Shown: positions 63,235 through 64,000 of the stretch, one piece after another
Layout of the letters: every line of letters starts with the position of its first letter
Position numbering within the stretch: the stretch's first letter is position 1
Assembly: GCF_000010285.1 (NCBI RefSeq)
Contig: NC_010617.1
Coordinates: forward strand, 558,001 to 622,000
Direction of reading: 5' to 3'
Length of the DNA: 64,000 nucleotides
Source of the DNA: Kocuria rhizophila DC2201
GTDB lineage: Bacteria; Actinomycetota; Actinomycetes; Actinomycetales; Micrococcaceae
Program-made: the position numbers and the translations under genes
Notes under the pieces: generated by a model
The model's database searches: none
The model's input: the letters and a program-made list of their open reading frames with translations, nothing else
What the model was told of the DNA's origin: nothing

Positions 63235-64000
63235 ATGACTGCACCGCGCCTCTCCCAGCTCACGACCACGGCCGTGGGCGGCCCCGTCTCCCGCTACGTC
63301 GAGGCCGGCGCGGAGGAGGACCTCGTGGCGGCGGTCTCCCGTGCCGATCGCGCGGGGGAGCGGGTGCTCGTGGTGGGCGGGGGGTCCAACATCCTCGCCT
63401 CGGACGAGCCGTTCGAGGGCACGGTGGTGCTCGTGGGCACGCGCGGGTTCACGGTCTCGGATCCTTCCCGCGCGGCGGACCACACGGGCGCAGGCGACGA
63501 CGCCGCCCGCGGGCCGGCCGCCGGATCTCCCGACGGCGGGGCCCACCACGGCAGTGACCGGCATCTGCACCCGGCCGACGGCGGCACCGCGACCGCGACC
63601 GGGGGTGACGCCTGGGACGAGCGCTCCGTGCTCGTGGAGGCGGCCGCCGGGCACCCGTGGGACGACCTCGTCCGAGAGACCGTGGAGCTCGGGCTCGCCG
63701 GGCTGGAAACCCTCTCCGGGATCCCGGGCACCACCGGCGCCACCCCGGTGCAGAACGTGGGCGCCTACGGCTCGGAGGTCTCCCAGAACATCGTCGCCGT
63801 GCGCGTGTGGGACCGGCAGGAGCAGCGGCGACGGACGTTCTCCTTCGAGGACCTGCAGTTCTCCTACCGGGACTCCCTGCTCAAGCGCAGCATGGACCAC
63901 GGCTCCCCGCGCTACGTGGTGCTCTCCGTGACGTTCCGCCTGGAGCGCCGGGAGGACTCTACTCCCGTCCGCTACGCGCAGCTGGCCACGGCCCTGGGCG
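63235..64000 (+). CDS. murB: UDP-N-acetylmuramate dehydrogenase, N-terminal part (cut by window edge)
   Basis: Residues 1-255 are present. The FAD-binding segments LVVGGGSNILASD and GLETLSGIPGTTGATPVQNVGAYG with SFEDLQFSYRDSLLK identify MurB, which reduces UDP-GlcNAc-enolpyruvate in peptidoglycan synthesis. Between GTRGF and SVLVEAAAGHPW lies an insert of about 57 residues (73-130; Ala/Gly/Asp/His rich) that carries a decamer at 63497. Relatives join these parts directly, so this is a lineage-specific insertion. The catalytic C-terminal residues lie beyond the window. Confidence 0.93.
   Translation, partial: MTAPRLSQLTTTAVGGPVSRYVEAGAEEDLVAAVSRADRAGERVLVVGGGSNILASDEPFEGTVVLVGTRGFTVSDPSRAADHTGAGDDAARGPAAGSPDGGAHHGSDRHLHPADGGTATATGGDAWDERSVLVEAAAGHPWDDLVRETVELGLAGLETLSGIPGTTGATPVQNVGAYGSEVSQNIVAVRVWDRQEQRRRTFSFEDLQFSYRDSLLKRSMDHGSPRYVVLSVTFRLERREDSTPVRYAQLATALG

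Noticed and set aside
1-64000. CRISPR arrays, rRNA genes, prophage or complete insertion sequences
   Set aside because: I looked for regular direct repeats with spacers, rRNA motifs, transposases and terminal repeats and saw none.

Overview
The window is very GC-rich actinobacterial DNA. Codon usage ends almost always in G or C, GTG starts are common, and neighbouring genes often overlap by ATGA or GTGA. The gene content (a dispersed menaquinone cluster, 4Fe-4S APS reductase with NirA and CysDN, a MetS-type transporter subunit, two fur-katA pairs, HadA/HadB-like dehydratases beside murB) fits the Micrococcaceae. My best guess is a Kocuria-like genome. That is inference from gene content, not from a marker gene.

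Layout. 1-4.4 kb: minus-strand operon of a TAXI-type TRAP solute-binding lipoprotein, a fused TRAP permease, an enoyl-CoA hydratase and the start of a 3-hydroxyacyl-CoA dehydrogenase. 4.7-8.9 kb: small genes and decayed genes: a small membrane protein, a cytidine-deaminase-fold protein, a broken cysteine-synthase-like gene, a broken PIN toxin with its truncated antitoxin, and an intact acyltransferase-like membrane protein. 8.9-10.4 kb: the 3' half of a dead hsdR. 10.5-18.2 kb: an island of less GC-rich DNA with a complete type I restriction-modification operon, hsdM-hsdS-(TIGR02391/Ymh gene)-hsdR, followed by a large hairpin and a protein with a nucleoside-deoxyribosyltransferase/TIR-like C-terminal domain. 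18.2-19.1 kb: a gene-poor gap. 19.1-21.2 kb: fur-katA module 1. 21.6-23.4 kb: a DUF4282 membrane protein and a frameshifted DUF2334 gene.

23.8-40.4 kb holds menaquinone genes (menC, menD, menF, a geranylgeranyl/menaquinone reductase and a polyprenyl diphosphate synthase), interrupted by a PhoX phosphatase behind a four-unit PHO box, the assimilatory sulfate operon nirA-cysH-cysD-cysN, an SDR and an amino-acid binding lipoprotein. 40.5-46.8 kb: an NSS transporter with a MetS small subunit, RarD, a DUF6882-like protein and an SseB-like protein. 47.1-49.2 kb: fur-katA module 2 on the opposite strand, with a fur operator at the same spacing as in module 1. 49.9-57.2 kb: a membrane-anchored ECF sigma factor, HtpX, YajQ, a patatin-like protein, tRNA-Tyr, a thioredoxin, a VIT-family transporter and an AlkA-type glycosylase. 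57.4-64 kb: a DUF2079 membrane protein, a DEAD-box helicase with an RGG tail, tRNA-Thr, tRNA-Met, a HadA/HadB-like pair and the start of murB.

Two observations stand out. First, the decamer GCGGCGTCGT (or its complement ACGACGCCGC) occurs at least 29 times on both strands, far above chance. It sits mainly in gaps between genes and in low-complexity linkers inserted into otherwise conserved proteins, and it is absent from the restriction island. Second, the island couples a type I RM operon to a HEPN-like protein and a TIR/NDT-like protein, which could be a composite defence locus.
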